NCBI RefSeq assembly: GCF_004402045.1
Contig: NZ_SOMG01000001.1
Coordinates: 36,525-100,524, forward strand
DNA: 64,000 nucleotides
Source: Lelliottia nimipressuralis
GTDB taxonomy: Bacteria; Pseudomonadota; Gammaproteobacteria; Enterobacterales; Enterobacteriaceae
Direction of reading: 5' to 3'
The notes under the pieces are model-generated. The model was given only the letters and a program-made list of their open reading frames with translations, was not told where the DNA came from and made no database searches. Below, piece after piece: positions 10,701-18,516 of this stretch (position 1 is the first letter of the stretch; the number at the start of each line of letters is the position of its first letter). Made by a program: the position numbers and the translations under genes.

Positions 10701-13700
10701 CCCTTCCTGAGCCAGGGCCATATTGATCGGGTCAGCCGGCGCGGCGGTATCCACCGTCACGCTCAGCGGTGCTGAACTTCCTGACGTGTTACCGGCAGGA
10801 TCGACAGACGAGACGGTGAAGGTATGCGGGCCATCCGACAGCGTTGTGCCGGCGGTCCAGCTCCAGCTGCCGTCCGGTTGTATCGTGACCGGCACCACGG
10901 ACGGGGTGCCGTCGACGGAGACGATAACGCTGGTGCCGGGTTCGCTGGTCCCGGTAAGGGTCGGCGTGTTGTCCTTCGTGTAGAGCACATTGCCTGAAAG
11001 CGTGCTGGGGGTGATGGAGTCGATCTGCGGGATCTCAGGCGCAACGGTATCCAGTGTGACGGTAAAGACCGAACTCGGCGCACTGACGTTGCCCGCCGCG
11101 TCCACGCCCGCTACGGTGATGTTCAGCGGGCCGTCCGTTTGTGTCGGCAGAATGAGGCTCCATTCGCCGTTAACCACATCGACACGCCCCAGCTCTACGC
11201 CGTTGTTATAGACGATTACCGTCTCGCCGTTGACGCCGGTTCCGCCCACTGTTGGCGTGGTATCCGTGGTGTAGCCACCGTTTGGCTCGCCGCCCACGGC
11301 GCTAATCACCGGCGTAGCCGGTGCCACAGTATCGACGGTAATCGTAATCGCCGGAGACGGGTCAGAGACGTTACCCGCCTCATCGGTGGCGGTGGCGGTA
11401 TAGACGTGGCTGCCCTCCGCAATGTCGCTGCCAGGGCGCCAGCTCCAGTTGCCGTTGCTGTCCACCGTGACGGTGCCAACGATGGACGGTGTGCCGCCGT
11501 TGACGGTGTCAGTGATGTTGATTACGTCGTTCGGCGTGCCGGTGCCGCTCAGGACCGGGCGTGGATCGTTGGTGGTTCCGCCGTCGGGAACGGGGCCGGT
11601 GATCTGGGTGACGCTGTCGGTAATAACCGGTGCCGCAGGCGTAGCCGGCGCGTCGGTATCAATGGTGATGGTTACCGGCTGCGACGGGGCGCTTTCGTTA
11701 CCCGTGCCGTCCGTGTTGGTGACGGTCAGTGTAATGTCATAGGTGCCGCTGGCTAACGGGGTGGCTGGCGTCCAGCTCCAGTTGCCGGTGCCGTCCACGA
11801 CGACATCGTCAAGTTTGACGCCGCCGTTGTAGATCGTCACGGTATCGCCCGGATTGCCGGAACCGCTCAGGGTCGGCGTGGTGTCGCGGGTCGTTTCTCC
11901 CGGGTTCAGCGAGATTACTGTGCCATCAGGATTGACGGTAATTGCCGGGATATCCGGCGTGGCCGGCGCGACGGTATCTATCGTCAGGTTAAACGGGCTG
12001 GAGATGGTGGTATTGCCGGCGGCATCCGTGGCGTGAACCGTCAGCGAATGCGGGCCGTCGGTGAGCGGAGTAACGGGCGTAAAGCTCCAGCCGCCGCTGC
12101 CGTCGAGGGTGGCGGTGCCGAGCAGGGTGGCACCGTCATAAACGGTGATCACCGCATCAGCCGGGGCGGAGCCCTGCAGCAGCGGTTGGGTGTCATCCGT
12201 GGTATCACCGCTGCTGAGCGTGCCCTGAACGCCGCCGACATCATCGGTGACGGTGGCGATGGTTGCTGCTGTTGGCGGTGTGGTATCGACGGTAAGGGTG
12301 AAGCCGGTTGACGGTAGGCTGGTGTTACCCGCCGCGTCGGTGGCGACGGCGGTAAAGCTATGAGGACCCTCACCAAGCGGTGCGGTGAGGGTATAGGTCC
12401 ACGTGCCGCTGCTGTCGACCGGGAGCGTAACAAGATTTGTGCCATCCAGGCGAATGGTGACCATTGAGCCCGGTTCAGCGGTGCCGTTGACCGTTGGCAG
12501 GGTGTCGTTGGTGCTGTCGTTAGGGTTGAGCGCACCGAGGCGCTCCGGCACATCATCCACCACCTGGGTAATGACCGGGGCAGCAGGCGCGACGCTGTCA
12601 ATCGTCAGAGTCCAGGTGTTGGAGACGCCGCTGGTGTTACCTGCCGCGTCGGTCGCGACGGCGGTCAGGGCGTGCGGACCCTCACCGATCGGCGAAGAAG
12701 GCGTAAAGATCCATACGCCAAGGCCATTGGCGACGGTCGTACCAATATCAACGCCGTCCACGCGGAGGGTGACCGTCGCGTTTGCTTCAGCGGTACCGCT
12801 GAGCGTCGGGGTGGAATCATTGGTGGTTTCATTAATGTCGAGCGAGCCGGTGCGCCCGGGAACATCATCCACGACCTGCGAAATCACCGGAGCGGCAGGC
12901 GCGGTTCCGTCAACGTTTATCGTCCACGCGCTTGAGATGCCGCTCTGGTTACCGGCGGCATCCGACGCGGTTGCCGTCAGCACGTGGGCGCCATCGCCCA
13001 GCGGTGAGGGCGGCGTAAAGCTCCACAGGCCGGATGAGGGGACAACCACCGTACCAAGGATATCGCTGCCGCTGGAAATCGTGATGGTCGAACCCGCCTC
13101 GCCTGTGCCGTTCAGGGTCGGGGCCCGGTCGTTGGTGATCCCGTTCTGGCCCACGGGCCCGATGGTGGCCTGCACGTCATCAGTAACCGCAATGATGACT
13201 GGGGTCTGCGGCGGGGTAATGTCCGGAGCCGCAGCGGCGGTTGCGGGTCCCGTGTTGCCTGCCGCATCGGTGGCGTCTGCGGTCAGGACTTCGCCGTTGA
13301 GCTTCGGTGGGGTTAGCGTCAGGCTGAAGTTACCCTGGCTATCGGCAACGGGCGTGCCAAGGATAACGTCGCCTTCACGGATAGTCACCGTGCTGCCCGG
13401 CTCTGCGATGCCGCTGATGGTACCGCCATCATTCGATACGACGAGATTACCCGGGGCAGTCGGCGGCGTGGTGTCTACAGTGAAATTAACAGGCGTTGAT
13501 GCCGCGCTCTGGTTTCCGGCGGCATCGGTTTCAGTGACGGTTATCGAATGTGCCCCGTCCGGGAGCGGGCCGTTCGGTGTGACGCTCCAGGTGCCGTTGG
13601 GCTGCACCGTCGTTGTGCCAACTACCACGCCGTTATCGTAAATGGTGATGGTTCCGCCGGGCTCGCCGGTTCCCGCCAGGAGCGGCAGTGAAGCATCGGT

Positions 13701-14849
13701 AGGCATACCCGACGTAATGGTCCCCCTGACTTGGCCCGTATCGTCGGTAAGTACAATCGCGGTCGGCGCGTCCGGCGGGGTAAGATCCACCGTAAGGGTG
13801 AACACCGGTGAGGCTGGCCCGGTATTGCCGGCGGTGTCAGTTGCCCGCACGGTAATCTGGTGACTGCTTTCACTCAGATCGACTGTCGGGGTAAAGGTCC
13901 AGGTGCCGTTGCTGGCGACGACTGCCGTACCAATGGCGACTCCGCTGTCATAAATTGTCACGGTCGAGCCCGCTTCGCCGGTGCCGGTAAGCTGCGGACG
14001 CTGATCGTTGGTGCTGCCGCCGTTACTGACTGTTCCCGTCTGCGGGTCAATATCGTCCGTTACGCTGGTGATTGCCGGCGCATCGGGCGCGGTGGTGTCC
14101 GGCGCGGTAAGGTTTGTGCCCGGGCTGGTATTCCCGGCGTTATCCGTCGCGGTGGCAGTCACCTGCTCGCCGTTGGTCAACGGTGTTTCGAGAGAGACGG
14201 TAAAATTGCCGTCGCTGCCGGTTTTCCCCGTACCAATGACATTGCCGTTTGTGTCTTTCAGCGTGATGGTACTGCCGGGTTCGGCGGTACCGGAGACGGT
14301 TTTGCCATCCGAAGAGAACTGAAGACCAGTTGGGGCATTCGGCGGTGTCGTATCCGGATCGGTAGGGTCTGTAGGCGTGTTGGGGTTAGTGCCGTTGTTA
14401 TTATCGTCATTGCCGCCACCACCACCTCCTCCGCCGCCACTCGCCGCAGCCGCGATCCCGCCCGCGGCGACAATGCCTCCCAGCGCCCATGGCCAGATGG
14501 CCGCGCCACCGGCATCACTCCCTGACGCGGCAAGCAACACGTCCGTAGAGGCAATCGATTCATACGTGGCGGCCCCGGTAGGATCTTCAATCCACCATAA
14601 TGCACCGTCGCTGTCCTGCAGAACCAGCTGGCTCACGCCCTGCGCGTCAGTCACGTAGAAATTTTTAAGGGTAATCACCTCGCCGGAGTGCAGCGTGACG
14701 ACCAGATCGTTACCACTTCGCGCGAAGTGGGAGACGCTCGCTCGCTCGACATGTAGCTCAACGATAGAGGAATGGCTCAGGGTAACCTGTGTGCCTTCCG
14801 TGGTCGTTTCCACGCCAGTAAGTTTCGATATAACAGAGATTTGGCTCAT
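4734..14849 (-). CDS. bapA: Giant Ig-repeat biofilm adhesin, type I secreted (BapA family)
   Basis: A 3371-residue surface adhesin. The N-terminus (1-120) is a BapA-prefix-like beta domain with no classical signal peptide. Next come a hydrophobic Gly/Ala stretch and a poly-Gly, Asn/Asp/Pro-rich linker (124-168). About 23 tandem Ig-like repeats of roughly 100 residues follow (166-2470), each starting near D-T-x-A/P-P and ending near ATDAAGNTS. Three larger modules ending in VCBS-like segments (containing YGTLTI followed by YTYSL or YTYTL) come after them. A C-terminal type I secretion domain (about 3250-3371; pattern GDxLIYQVL, GDKIDIGDLL, then a C-terminal strand) closes the protein. The start at 14849 has GGAG ten bases upstream. 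It is followed by its own secretion genes, as in Salmonella SPI-9. Repeat copy number may vary between strains, and long antisense frames inside the gene are composition shadows. Confidence 0.93.
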   Translation of the reverse strand: MSQISVISKLTGVETTTEGTQVTLSHSSIVELHVERASVSHFARSGNDLVVTLHSGEVITLKNFYVTDAQGVSQLVLQDSDGALWWIEDPTGAATYESIASTDVLLAASGSDAGGAAIWPWALGGIVAAGGIAAAASGGGGGGGGGNDDNNNGTNPNTPTDPTDPDTTPPNAPTGLQFSSDGKTVSGTAEPGSTITLKDTNGNVIGTGKTGSDGNFTVSLETPLTNGEQVTATATDNAGNTSPGTNLTAPDTTAPDAPAITSVTDDIDPQTGTVSNGGSTNDQRPQLTGTGEAGSTVTIYDSGVAIGTAVVASNGTWTFTPTVDLSESSHQITVRATDTAGNTGPASPVFTLTVDLTPPDAPTAIVLTDDTGQVRGTITSGMPTDASLPLLAGTGEPGGTITIYDNGVVVGTTTVQPNGTWSVTPNGPLPDGAHSITVTETDAAGNQSAASTPVNFTVDTTPPTAPGNLVVSNDGGTISGIAEPGSTVTIREGDVILGTPVADSQGNFSLTLTPPKLNGEVLTADATDAAGNTGPATAAAAPDITPPQTPVIIAVTDDVQATIGPVGQNGITNDRAPTLNGTGEAGSTITISSGSDILGTVVVPSSGLWSFTPPSPLGDGAHVLTATASDAAGNQSGISSAWTINVDGTAPAAPVISQVVDDVPGRTGSLDINETTNDSTPTLSGTAEANATVTLRVDGVDIGTTVANGLGVWIFTPSSPIGEGPHALTAVATDAAGNTSGVSNTWTLTIDSVAPAAPVITQVVDDVPERLGALNPNDSTNDTLPTVNGTAEPGSMVTIRLDGTNLVTLPVDSSGTWTYTLTAPLGEGPHSFTAVATDAAGNTSLPSTGFTLTVDTTPPTAATIATVTDDVGGVQGTLSSGDTTDDTQPLLQGSAPADAVITVYDGATLLGTATLDGSGGWSFTPVTPLTDGPHSLTVHATDAAGNTTISSPFNLTIDTVAPATPDIPAITVNPDGTVISLNPGETTRDTTPTLSGSGNPGDTVTIYNGGVKLDDVVVDGTGNWSWTPATPLASGTYDITLTVTNTDGTGNESAPSQPVTITIDTDAPATPAAPVITDSVTQITGPVPDGGTTNDPRPVLSGTGTPNDVINITDTVNGGTPSIVGTVTVDSNGNWSWRPGSDIAEGSHVYTATATDEAGNVSDPSPAITITVDTVAPATPVISAVGGEPNGGYTTDTTPTVGGTGVNGETVIVYNNGVELGRVDVVNGEWSLILPTQTDGPLNITVAGVDAAGNVSAPSSVFTVTLDTVAPEIPQIDSITPSTLSGNVLYTKDNTPTLTGTSEPGTSVIVSVDGTPSVVPVTIQPDGSWSWTAGTTLSDGPHTFTVSSVDPAGNTSGSSAPLSVTVDTAAPADPINMALAQEGTPLTGTAEAGSTITVKDVSVVIGTGVVASDGSFSIALSPAQLDPTTLTVTATDAAGNTSPGATFNVTDSPLDLPQVPVITAIVDDVAPITGDVKDKTTNDTTPTLTGTAQAGSLITIYQDGGVTPVSTVTADGSGNWSYTPAALGEGLHTFEVTATLNSQTSGRSPAASVTVDLTAPGTPSIGAVIDDVGPGTGPLTSGQTTNDNQPTLTGTGAVGDTISVYSNGTLLGSVVVGNTGNWSYTTSALAEGNNVLTIRETDPAGNQSGPSADFTIVVDTISTTPVITSVTDNVGNAATTVVSGGPTNDATPTLSGTADANSVVTIFDGGTQIAVVTADSSGAWTFTPDTALGEGPHSFTVQATDPQGNLSLVSNAWSIVVDLTAPTVPTLDTVNDNVPGGVMGNLTSGQVTNDNTPTIGGTGQAGSTIHIMNNGTEIGLATVDGSGNWSFIPTTPLGDGSYSLRAYATDAAGNASANSPVFAFTVDTAAPAVPVVTSVIDDVGPVTGTLTSGNTTNDARPTFNGTGDVGATVHVIVDGSEIGTAVVNALGSWTFTPGTDLGEGPHAITFNATDPAGNTGSTTAPFNLTVDTVAPSAPVISTAGDNAGSIQNPLSSGQSTDDTTPTLNGTATANATVTVYENGQPVGTVQADGSGAWSFTPSTPLASGSHTWTATVTDAAGNVSPTSPNFTLVVDTTAPNAPVISQAIDDVGSITGPLTSGQTTDDNLPRLVGTSEPFATVKIYEGTTLVGTGTADGSGSWSILLTTTLASGPHSFTAQATDAAGNTSVSSANFSLTVDTTPPALPVLTSIVDDVGNAATPIANGGVTNDAQPTLTGTAEAGATVKIFDNGVQIGSVTATGGAWSFTPSPALGNGPHNLTFTATDAVGNASAPTTGYVINVDTLAPGAPVISSVIDDVGSVTGPITGTNPTNDTRPTLNGTAEANATVRIYDGITLVGTVTADSSGNWTLPQTSTTLAEGTHNFTATATDAAGNTSVASAVTTIIVDTTAPTAPTGTFNADGSVLTGNAEAGSTVAIRLADGSTVTATAGSNGTYSYTFTNKQTEGQTLQITATDVAGNTSLPGSALAPVVPLSASNNVEELNLSTTATVTNSQYSDYGFLLVGAVGNVLTLLGNDTAQVNFTVVSGGSADIVVNANATGAVLSLLNTLELVVQHYVNGAWTTVVDTGQPQFADLLTLGATGVSLNLSGLADGDYRVLSYNTNLLATGSYTSLDVAVKETGPGTVTGETSLNGNVILDTDPTAGSDNAPAGTTISAVTNALGVTTSVNADGTVIQGQYGTLTINRDGSYTYSLTDTSAAIIGRTESFTYTITHNGVSASANLVLSLGAGTVVNGIVAVDDTASLTFDTTVSEINNGASSQGGFTLVGINLGNTLGLNLLDDMTNPIIYNVEEGTTRTMTIQASVGGVALASVFDLYVYKFNNATQTFEQVRVESGWLRAPLLGGTSPQLTLNLPAGEYLFLLNTASGIAVLTGYTLSVLQDHVYSVASISEATTGDVLANDPVPAGTVVTEVNGVTVNSSGTTDIQGEYGTLTINSSGQYTYTLRSGVGADHISTPDTFVYTVTAPDGSKDTASLNITPTAQAMNAVNDVSTTMDLTSVHHTSAYSDTTVGTASWTTALFSPTQGNGNGTFVVDPNTALHNASLHFDVASVLALGGLTVNWSISDGTNVVRSGSFSGGSLALIPLVGGSIDVPLTGLDLNAGTYTLSYTGSVPGLSVGNITITPSVNGTTYSLSDFDVTGSHTVNGNIFDGTDSGGVLDQLHSVDTRLSVTDYNGVATTLDPYTGSATVNITGHYGILAIGADGHYTYTLNSGVSLSTMTTKETFNYTLTDANGNTDTATLTINMAPQFISSEHNDAITGTAYGDTLIYQVLNSTVGNATAGNVSSTVGDHWNGFSLAQGDKIDIGDLLVGWNGSASTLGNYLHVTNSNGNTVISIDRDGAGGTYTNTALVTLDGVQTTYDELVNQQHIIT

Positions 14850-15614
14850 TTAGGCATTACTCCAGCAGAAGTGTCATGAACGGCGAGCAAGACGAGCCAT
14901 CTCTGCAGAAGGTAAAGGGCGCCCCCGGCGCAGTTGCTGTTATAACGCAGCACTGACCGTTATTTTTAGCGCGCACGATGCCCGCCAGGATTCAGAGTGG
15001 CAACATCAGAGCGAATCTAATTACATATGAAAGAGAACAGTTTTTATTTGTGTTTTGTGTCTTATAAAACCCTGTAATTAATGGAGGAATTAGTTTTTGA
15101 GGATATAAAAATGATATAGACAGAAAACTCTGGTTGTGCAACTTAAGCTTTCTTAAATAGAGAGGTAAACAATGAAGAGGGCATTAATGAATTGAGGTGG
15201 TTTATAATTTTGTTTTCTTATCTTGTTGTTTTGAATGGTGTTGTTTTTTACCTTTCACGGCTGCGTATTAATGCTATTGATGCAGTGTGATAATTGGTAG
15301 GGGCCACTTTGAATATAATTTAAAATGGTATTGTTTATGCGTGCTTAATACGTATTTAAGTTAGGGTAACGTTTTTGATGTAAGATATATTATGTTACTT
15401 GTGAAGTGAAATATATTCTTATGCAGGATTAAAACTCTGCTATCACGCGAGAGATAATAACAACGAGCAGGCAAGGATAAAATAACTTCATTCTTTTTCA
15501 ATGTGATTACGACATAAGCATGATTTTTGCACTGCAAAAACTTCACCGGAGAACGAATAAAAATCATCAGTCGGGCGTTTACTGACGTCACTTCCTTTTA
15601 CCCTGGAGTTTTAT
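14850..15614. other. AT-rich intergenic region between bapA and the TPR/sigma operon
   Basis: 765 bp with no convincing gene. It is markedly AT-rich, with many TTTT/AAAA tracts, compared with both flanks, and must hold the divergent promoters of the adhesin and the TPR-sigma-anti-sigma operon. Composition of this kind often attracts H-NS. A 76-codon minus-strand frame at 15361-15591 has no good ribosome site and is not called. Confidence 0.6.
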
Positions 15615-16142
15615 ATGAACACGACCTCGCTTCGTTTGATTCCGGTGCTGATTTTTTCCCTGCTCTCTCCACTGGCGCTGGCCATGGGCAATAATAGTAC
15701 CGAGAGCAAAACGCCTGACTGTCCTTCCGGACAGGTGTATGACAGCGCAACCCAGAAATGCGTGCCGGACAAGAGCAGCAGCCTCAGCGACCAGGACAAA
15801 ACCAACTATGCGTACCATCTCGCGAAGAAAGGGGAGTACCAGTCGGCGCTGAATCTGCTTGATTCGCTGAAAAATGGCAATACGGCTGAAGCGTGGAACT
15901 ATCGCGGGTTCGCCACGCGCAAGCTTGGCCGCACGGACGAAGGCATTGGTTACTACCAGCGCGCGCTGGCTATCGCTCCGGATTATGCCAAAGCCCGGGA
16001 ATATCTTGGTGAAGCGTGGATGGTGAAAGGACGACCTGACCTCGCGAAAGAACAGCTGAAGGTGATTGCCGGTATTTGTGGCCAGTCCTGCGAGGAGTAC
16101 CGTGACCTGCAGGCCGCCATCAACGGACATCCGGAATCCTGA
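15615..16142 (+). CDS. Exported TPR-repeat protein, first gene of a sigma/anti-sigma operon
   Basis: A 175-residue protein with a signal peptide (about 1-23, ending PLALA), a short Cys-containing segment (C36 and C48), and two or three TPR helices (about 60-150: YAYHLAKKGEYQSALNLL, then AEAWNYRGFATRKLGR and a third copy). The C-terminus has a C-x-x-x-C pair (CGQSC). TPR proteins are protein-protein adaptors, so a periplasmic scaffold is likely. The start has GGAG eight bases upstream. The sigma-factor gene begins within 7 bp of its stop, so this is operon gene 1. The partner is unknown; a role in sensing for the downstream anti-sigma factor is a guess from position only. Confidence 0.82.
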   Translation: MNTTSLRLIPVLIFSLLSPLALAMGNNSTESKTPDCPSGQVYDSATQKCVPDKSSSLSDQDKTNYAYHLAKKGEYQSALNLLDSLKNGNTAEAWNYRGFATRKLGRTDEGIGYYQRALAIAPDYAKAREYLGEAWMVKGRPDLAKEQLKVIAGICGQSCEEYRDLQAAINGHPES

Positions 16143-16149
16143 TTTTCTC

Positions 16150-16680
16150 GTGGAGGGAAAACACATCGCTACCCGTGAGGTTCGTCAACAGTTAGCCGAA
16201 CATCTGCCGCGTCTCTGGCGCTATGGGCTGGTGTTGTCGCGAAACAGGGATATCGCCGAAGAGCTGGTTCAGTCCACCTGCGTGCGTGCGCTTGAAAGAA
16301 GTAGCCAGTATACGCCGGGCACCCGCATCGACAGGTGGCTGTTTGCGATCCTGCACTCCATCTGGATCTCTGAGCTTCGGGCACGACACGTTCGTCAGGG
16401 GCAGGGGTTTGTGGCCAGCGACGAGCTTCTGGCGCCGGACACCCGTGAACAGGATGAAACGCGTCTGCATTACCTGAAGGTGATGCAGCGCGTCAATGCG
16501 CTGCCTGAAGCCCAGCGCAACGCTGTATTTTTGGTTTATGTCGAAGGCTTTACCTACCAGGAGGCGGCGGAGACTCTGGCGGTGCCGATCGGTACCGTGA
16601 TGAGCCGACTGGCGACGGCGCGGGCAACGCTTGCCAGGTCCGTCGACGCATTGCCTCCGGTAAAGGAGAAACGCTCTTGA
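16150..16680 (+). CDS. ECF-type RNA polymerase sigma factor
   Basis: A small sigma-70 family factor of about 176 residues. Region 2 lies at about 10-80 (LWRYGLVLSRNRDIAEELVQ, then RIDRWLFAILHSIW), and region 4 with its helix-turn-helix at about 110-165 (LPEAQRNAVFLVYVEGF, YQEAAETLAVPIGTVMSRL). There is no region 1.1 or 3, as in ECF factors. The start is unclear: GTG 16150 is chosen but has a poor ribosome site, while a perfect GGAGGG lies at 16152-16157, seven bases before an ATC codon. A TTG at 16066 would bury the start in the TPR gene. The stop overlaps the anti-sigma start (TTGA). Its regulon is not visible; the divergent bapA gene is an attractive candidate. Confidence 0.9.
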   Translation: MEGKHIATREVRQQLAEHLPRLWRYGLVLSRNRDIAEELVQSTCVRALERSSQYTPGTRIDRWLFAILHSIWISELRARHVRQGQGFVASDELLAPDTREQDETRLHYLKVMQRVNALPEAQRNAVFLVYVEGFTYQEAAETLAVPIGTVMSRLATARATLARSVDALPPVKEKRS

Positions 16681-17468
16681 ACTCGCACCGTTTTACACCG
16701 CCCTATAACGACGATGCTATCGTGGCATGGATAGATGGCGAGATGTGCCGCGCCGACGCGCAGCAGTTTGAAGAACAGTTGAAACGTGACGAACGCCTCG
16801 CTGGGCGAACCGACGAGCTGATGAAAAGCAGCCAGGATTACGCCGGAGCGTTTGCCTCTCTGCTGGATGACGCTCCCCTCGGGGCGATGCAGGCGCGTCT
16901 CGCGACACTTCCCGATCCGCAGGTCTCCACGTCGGTTGGCGTCAGCAGACGGTCGCTGATTGCAGCCTCGGTCAGCTTTTTGATGGTCGGTTCCGGGTTG
17001 GGGTATCTTCTGCGGCCCGCTTCGGCACCTGACGATGAAAATGCCCATATTCGCGACCTCGAGGCGCAATACATGTCCCTCTATAGCGTCGAGACGCTGC
17101 TGGATATGGACAGCGCAGCGCCTGTGCTGCAGCGCGGGCTGGAACGGGCTGCGCAGGATATCGGCATGAAGCTGAACATGTCGCAACTTACCCTGCAGGG
17201 CGCAGAGCTTAAAATGGTGCGAATGCTGCGCTATGAAACTACCTCGATCGCGCAAGTTGCGTGGATCAATGCCGACTACGGCCCGATGGCGCTCTGTATC
17301 TCTCCTGTTGATGAGAAGACGACGGCCTCTCTGCGTCAGGAGCAGCGGCACAGCATGAACCTGGCGTGGTGGCACGATGCGGGCTATCAGTTTGTGCTGA
17401 TTGGCCGCAACCCGCCGTCTCACCTGCGGGGAAACGCGGAGCAGCTACAGCGCCTGATCTCAGGATGA
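16677..17468 (+). CDS. Membrane-anchored anti-sigma factor
   Basis: A 263-residue partner of the sigma factor upstream. The N-terminal cytoplasmic part (about 1-80) has the anti-sigma pattern (DAIVAWIDGEM, then a helical segment), followed by one transmembrane helix (about 90-112, RSLIAASVSFLMVGSGLGYLL) and a periplasmic domain of about 150 residues with a helical then beta-rich sequence. The start is TTG: it overlaps the sigma stop by 4 bp and has AGGAG eight bases upstream, better than any later ATG. Such proteins hold the sigma factor at the membrane until a periplasmic cue releases it. The 3' end overlaps the convergent YceI gene by 9 bp. Confidence 0.85.
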   Translation: MNSHRFTPPYNDDAIVAWIDGEMCRADAQQFEEQLKRDERLAGRTDELMKSSQDYAGAFASLLDDAPLGAMQARLATLPDPQVSTSVGVSRRSLIAASVSFLMVGSGLGYLLRPASAPDDENAHIRDLEAQYMSLYSVETLLDMDSAAPVLQRGLERAAQDIGMKLNMSQLTLQGAELKMVRMLRYETTSIAQVAWINADYGPMALCISPVDEKTTASLRQEQRHSMNLAWWHDAGYQFVLIGRNPPSHLRGNAEQLQRLISG

Positions 17469-18017
17469 GGGCACGCCGTGAGCCTGAATCGCAATGGCGA
17501 TGGCAATACGATCGTCAACGACCAGCGCAAATTTATCCATCCCATAGGCCGCGCGTGAAATCGCCGTGGTGGCATCAAGCGTGATGGCCTGCGCATGCGG
17601 GTCTTTCACGGTGGCCTCCAGGATCACCGGGCGGGCAATGTTGCGAACGGTCAGCGTGCCGAACACCCTGAACCGCCCGGAACCCACGTCGACCACGCGA
17701 GAGCTGATGAACTCGATAGTTGGGTAGCGCTCAGATTCAAAAAACATGTCGCTTTTCAGCTGCCAGGTGAGCAGCTTGTTTGAGGCCACCAGGGTTGCCA
17801 CGGGGATGGTGACGTGGATATGGTCGTCAACATCGTTATCCGGATTGAGCGTCACGGCACCCGTTATGCCGCTGAACGTCGCCCAGGAGAGGATGCCGCC
17901 GAAGGCATGCCACGATAGCCGAATGGCAGTGTTATCGGTGTCGATAATGTAGCTTTTCGGGGCGGCAAACGCCCACGGACAAACCAAAATCAGCAATATC
18001 ACCAGGCGTCGTAGCAT
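17460..18017 (-). CDS. YceI-family periplasmic protein
   Basis: A 185-residue protein with a clear signal peptide (1-18, ending AFA) and the YceI/lipocalin-like beta-barrel pattern: YIIDTDNTAIRLSWHAFGG near the N-terminus, FSGITGAVTLN, then MFFESERYPTIEFIS and FGTLTVRNIARPVIL. Family members bind polyisoprenoids or other hydrophobic ligands in the periplasm, and some respond to alkaline or osmotic stress. It converges on the anti-sigma gene with a 9-bp overlap. The ligand here is unknown. Confidence 0.88.
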   Translation of the reverse strand: MLRRLVILLILVCPWAFAAPKSYIIDTDNTAIRLSWHAFGGILSWATFSGITGAVTLNPDNDVDDHIHVTIPVATLVASNKLLTWQLKSDMFFESERYPTIEFISSRVVDVGSGRFRVFGTLTVRNIARPVILEATVKDPHAQAITLDATTAISRAAYGMDKFALVVDDRIAIAIAIQAHGVPSS

Positions 18018-18084
18018 CTCAGGATCTCTTTTAGGGGGCAGGGAGTAAACGCGTCACCCCCGGGATCTATTCGGCTTTTCTACG

Positions 18085-18429
18085 TCAGGCTGTGTTAACG
18101 ATATCCACCGAGATTTCGACGGCGGTAACCGGCCCCCGGTTTTCCAGCCAGTGGACCGTGTTATGGTCTTCCGGCCAGCCGACGCCAGGGCCGTAGTCGG
18201 TGGCGATACCGTTACGATGATCGGTAATTGTGCCTTCAAGGATAAAAACGGTACCGGGGCGATCGATATGATCGTGCACCGGACCAAAGACCGCGCCGGG
18301 GGCGAGCGTTACCCTGCGCATACGAAGCTGACGTCCGTCCATGCCTGCGATCTCCGGGCCGAGATCGACAATGGAAAGTAATTCAACGGTAACGCCCTGA
18401 GTAGCTGGTGCGGTTTCTTCGTGGCTCAT
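18085..18429 (-). CDS. Cupin-domain protein
   Basis: A 114-residue single cupin. Motif 1 is GPVHDHIDRPGTVFILEG, with two His and a Glu in the usual metal-binding places, and motif 2 lies near EDHNTVHWLENRG. No signal peptide. The start at 18429 has AGGAGG eight bases upstream and is preferred over an in-frame ATG 21 bases earlier. Small cupins of this type are diverse (dioxygenase-like or sugar-binding), so no substrate can be named. It lies downstream of the small repeat protein but is separated from it by a terminator. Confidence 0.82.
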   Translation of the reverse strand: MSHEETAPATQGVTVELLSIVDLGPEIAGMDGRQLRMRRVTLAPGAVFGPVHDHIDRPGTVFILEGTITDHRNGIATDYGPGVGWPEDHNTVHWLENRGPVTAVEISVDIVNTA

Positions 18430-18483
18430 GATGGTGCCCTCCTGAGACAAGTTTAGCCTTCAGGAAGCAGAGCGGGAGGGAAT

Positions 18484-18508
18484 AAAAAAGGCCGCTTGCG
18501 CGGCCTTT
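18484..18508 (-). terminator. Intrinsic terminator of the 118-residue gene
   Basis: A 6-bp GC stem (GGCCGC/GCGGCC) followed on the minus strand by six T residues, 9 bp after the stop at 18517. Confidence 0.85.
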
Positions 18509-18516
18509 CGAAGGGA

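Noticed and set aside
5000..14700. Many long plus-strand frames opposite bapA (for example 412 codons at 12403-13641)
   Set aside because: They mirror the repeated, GC-rich adhesin codons, lack ribosome sites and have no protein-like domains.
15361..15591. 76-codon minus-strand frame in the AT-rich gap
   Set aside because: No ribosome site, no recognisable features, and AT-rich composition that produces chance frames.
15588..16166. 192-codon frame antisense to the TPR gene
   Set aside because: Overlaps a gene with signal peptide and TPR motifs on the other strand; a shadow.
16554..17423. 289-codon frame antisense to the anti-sigma gene
   Set aside because: His/Arg-rich shadow of a gene with a clear domain plan and operon coupling.
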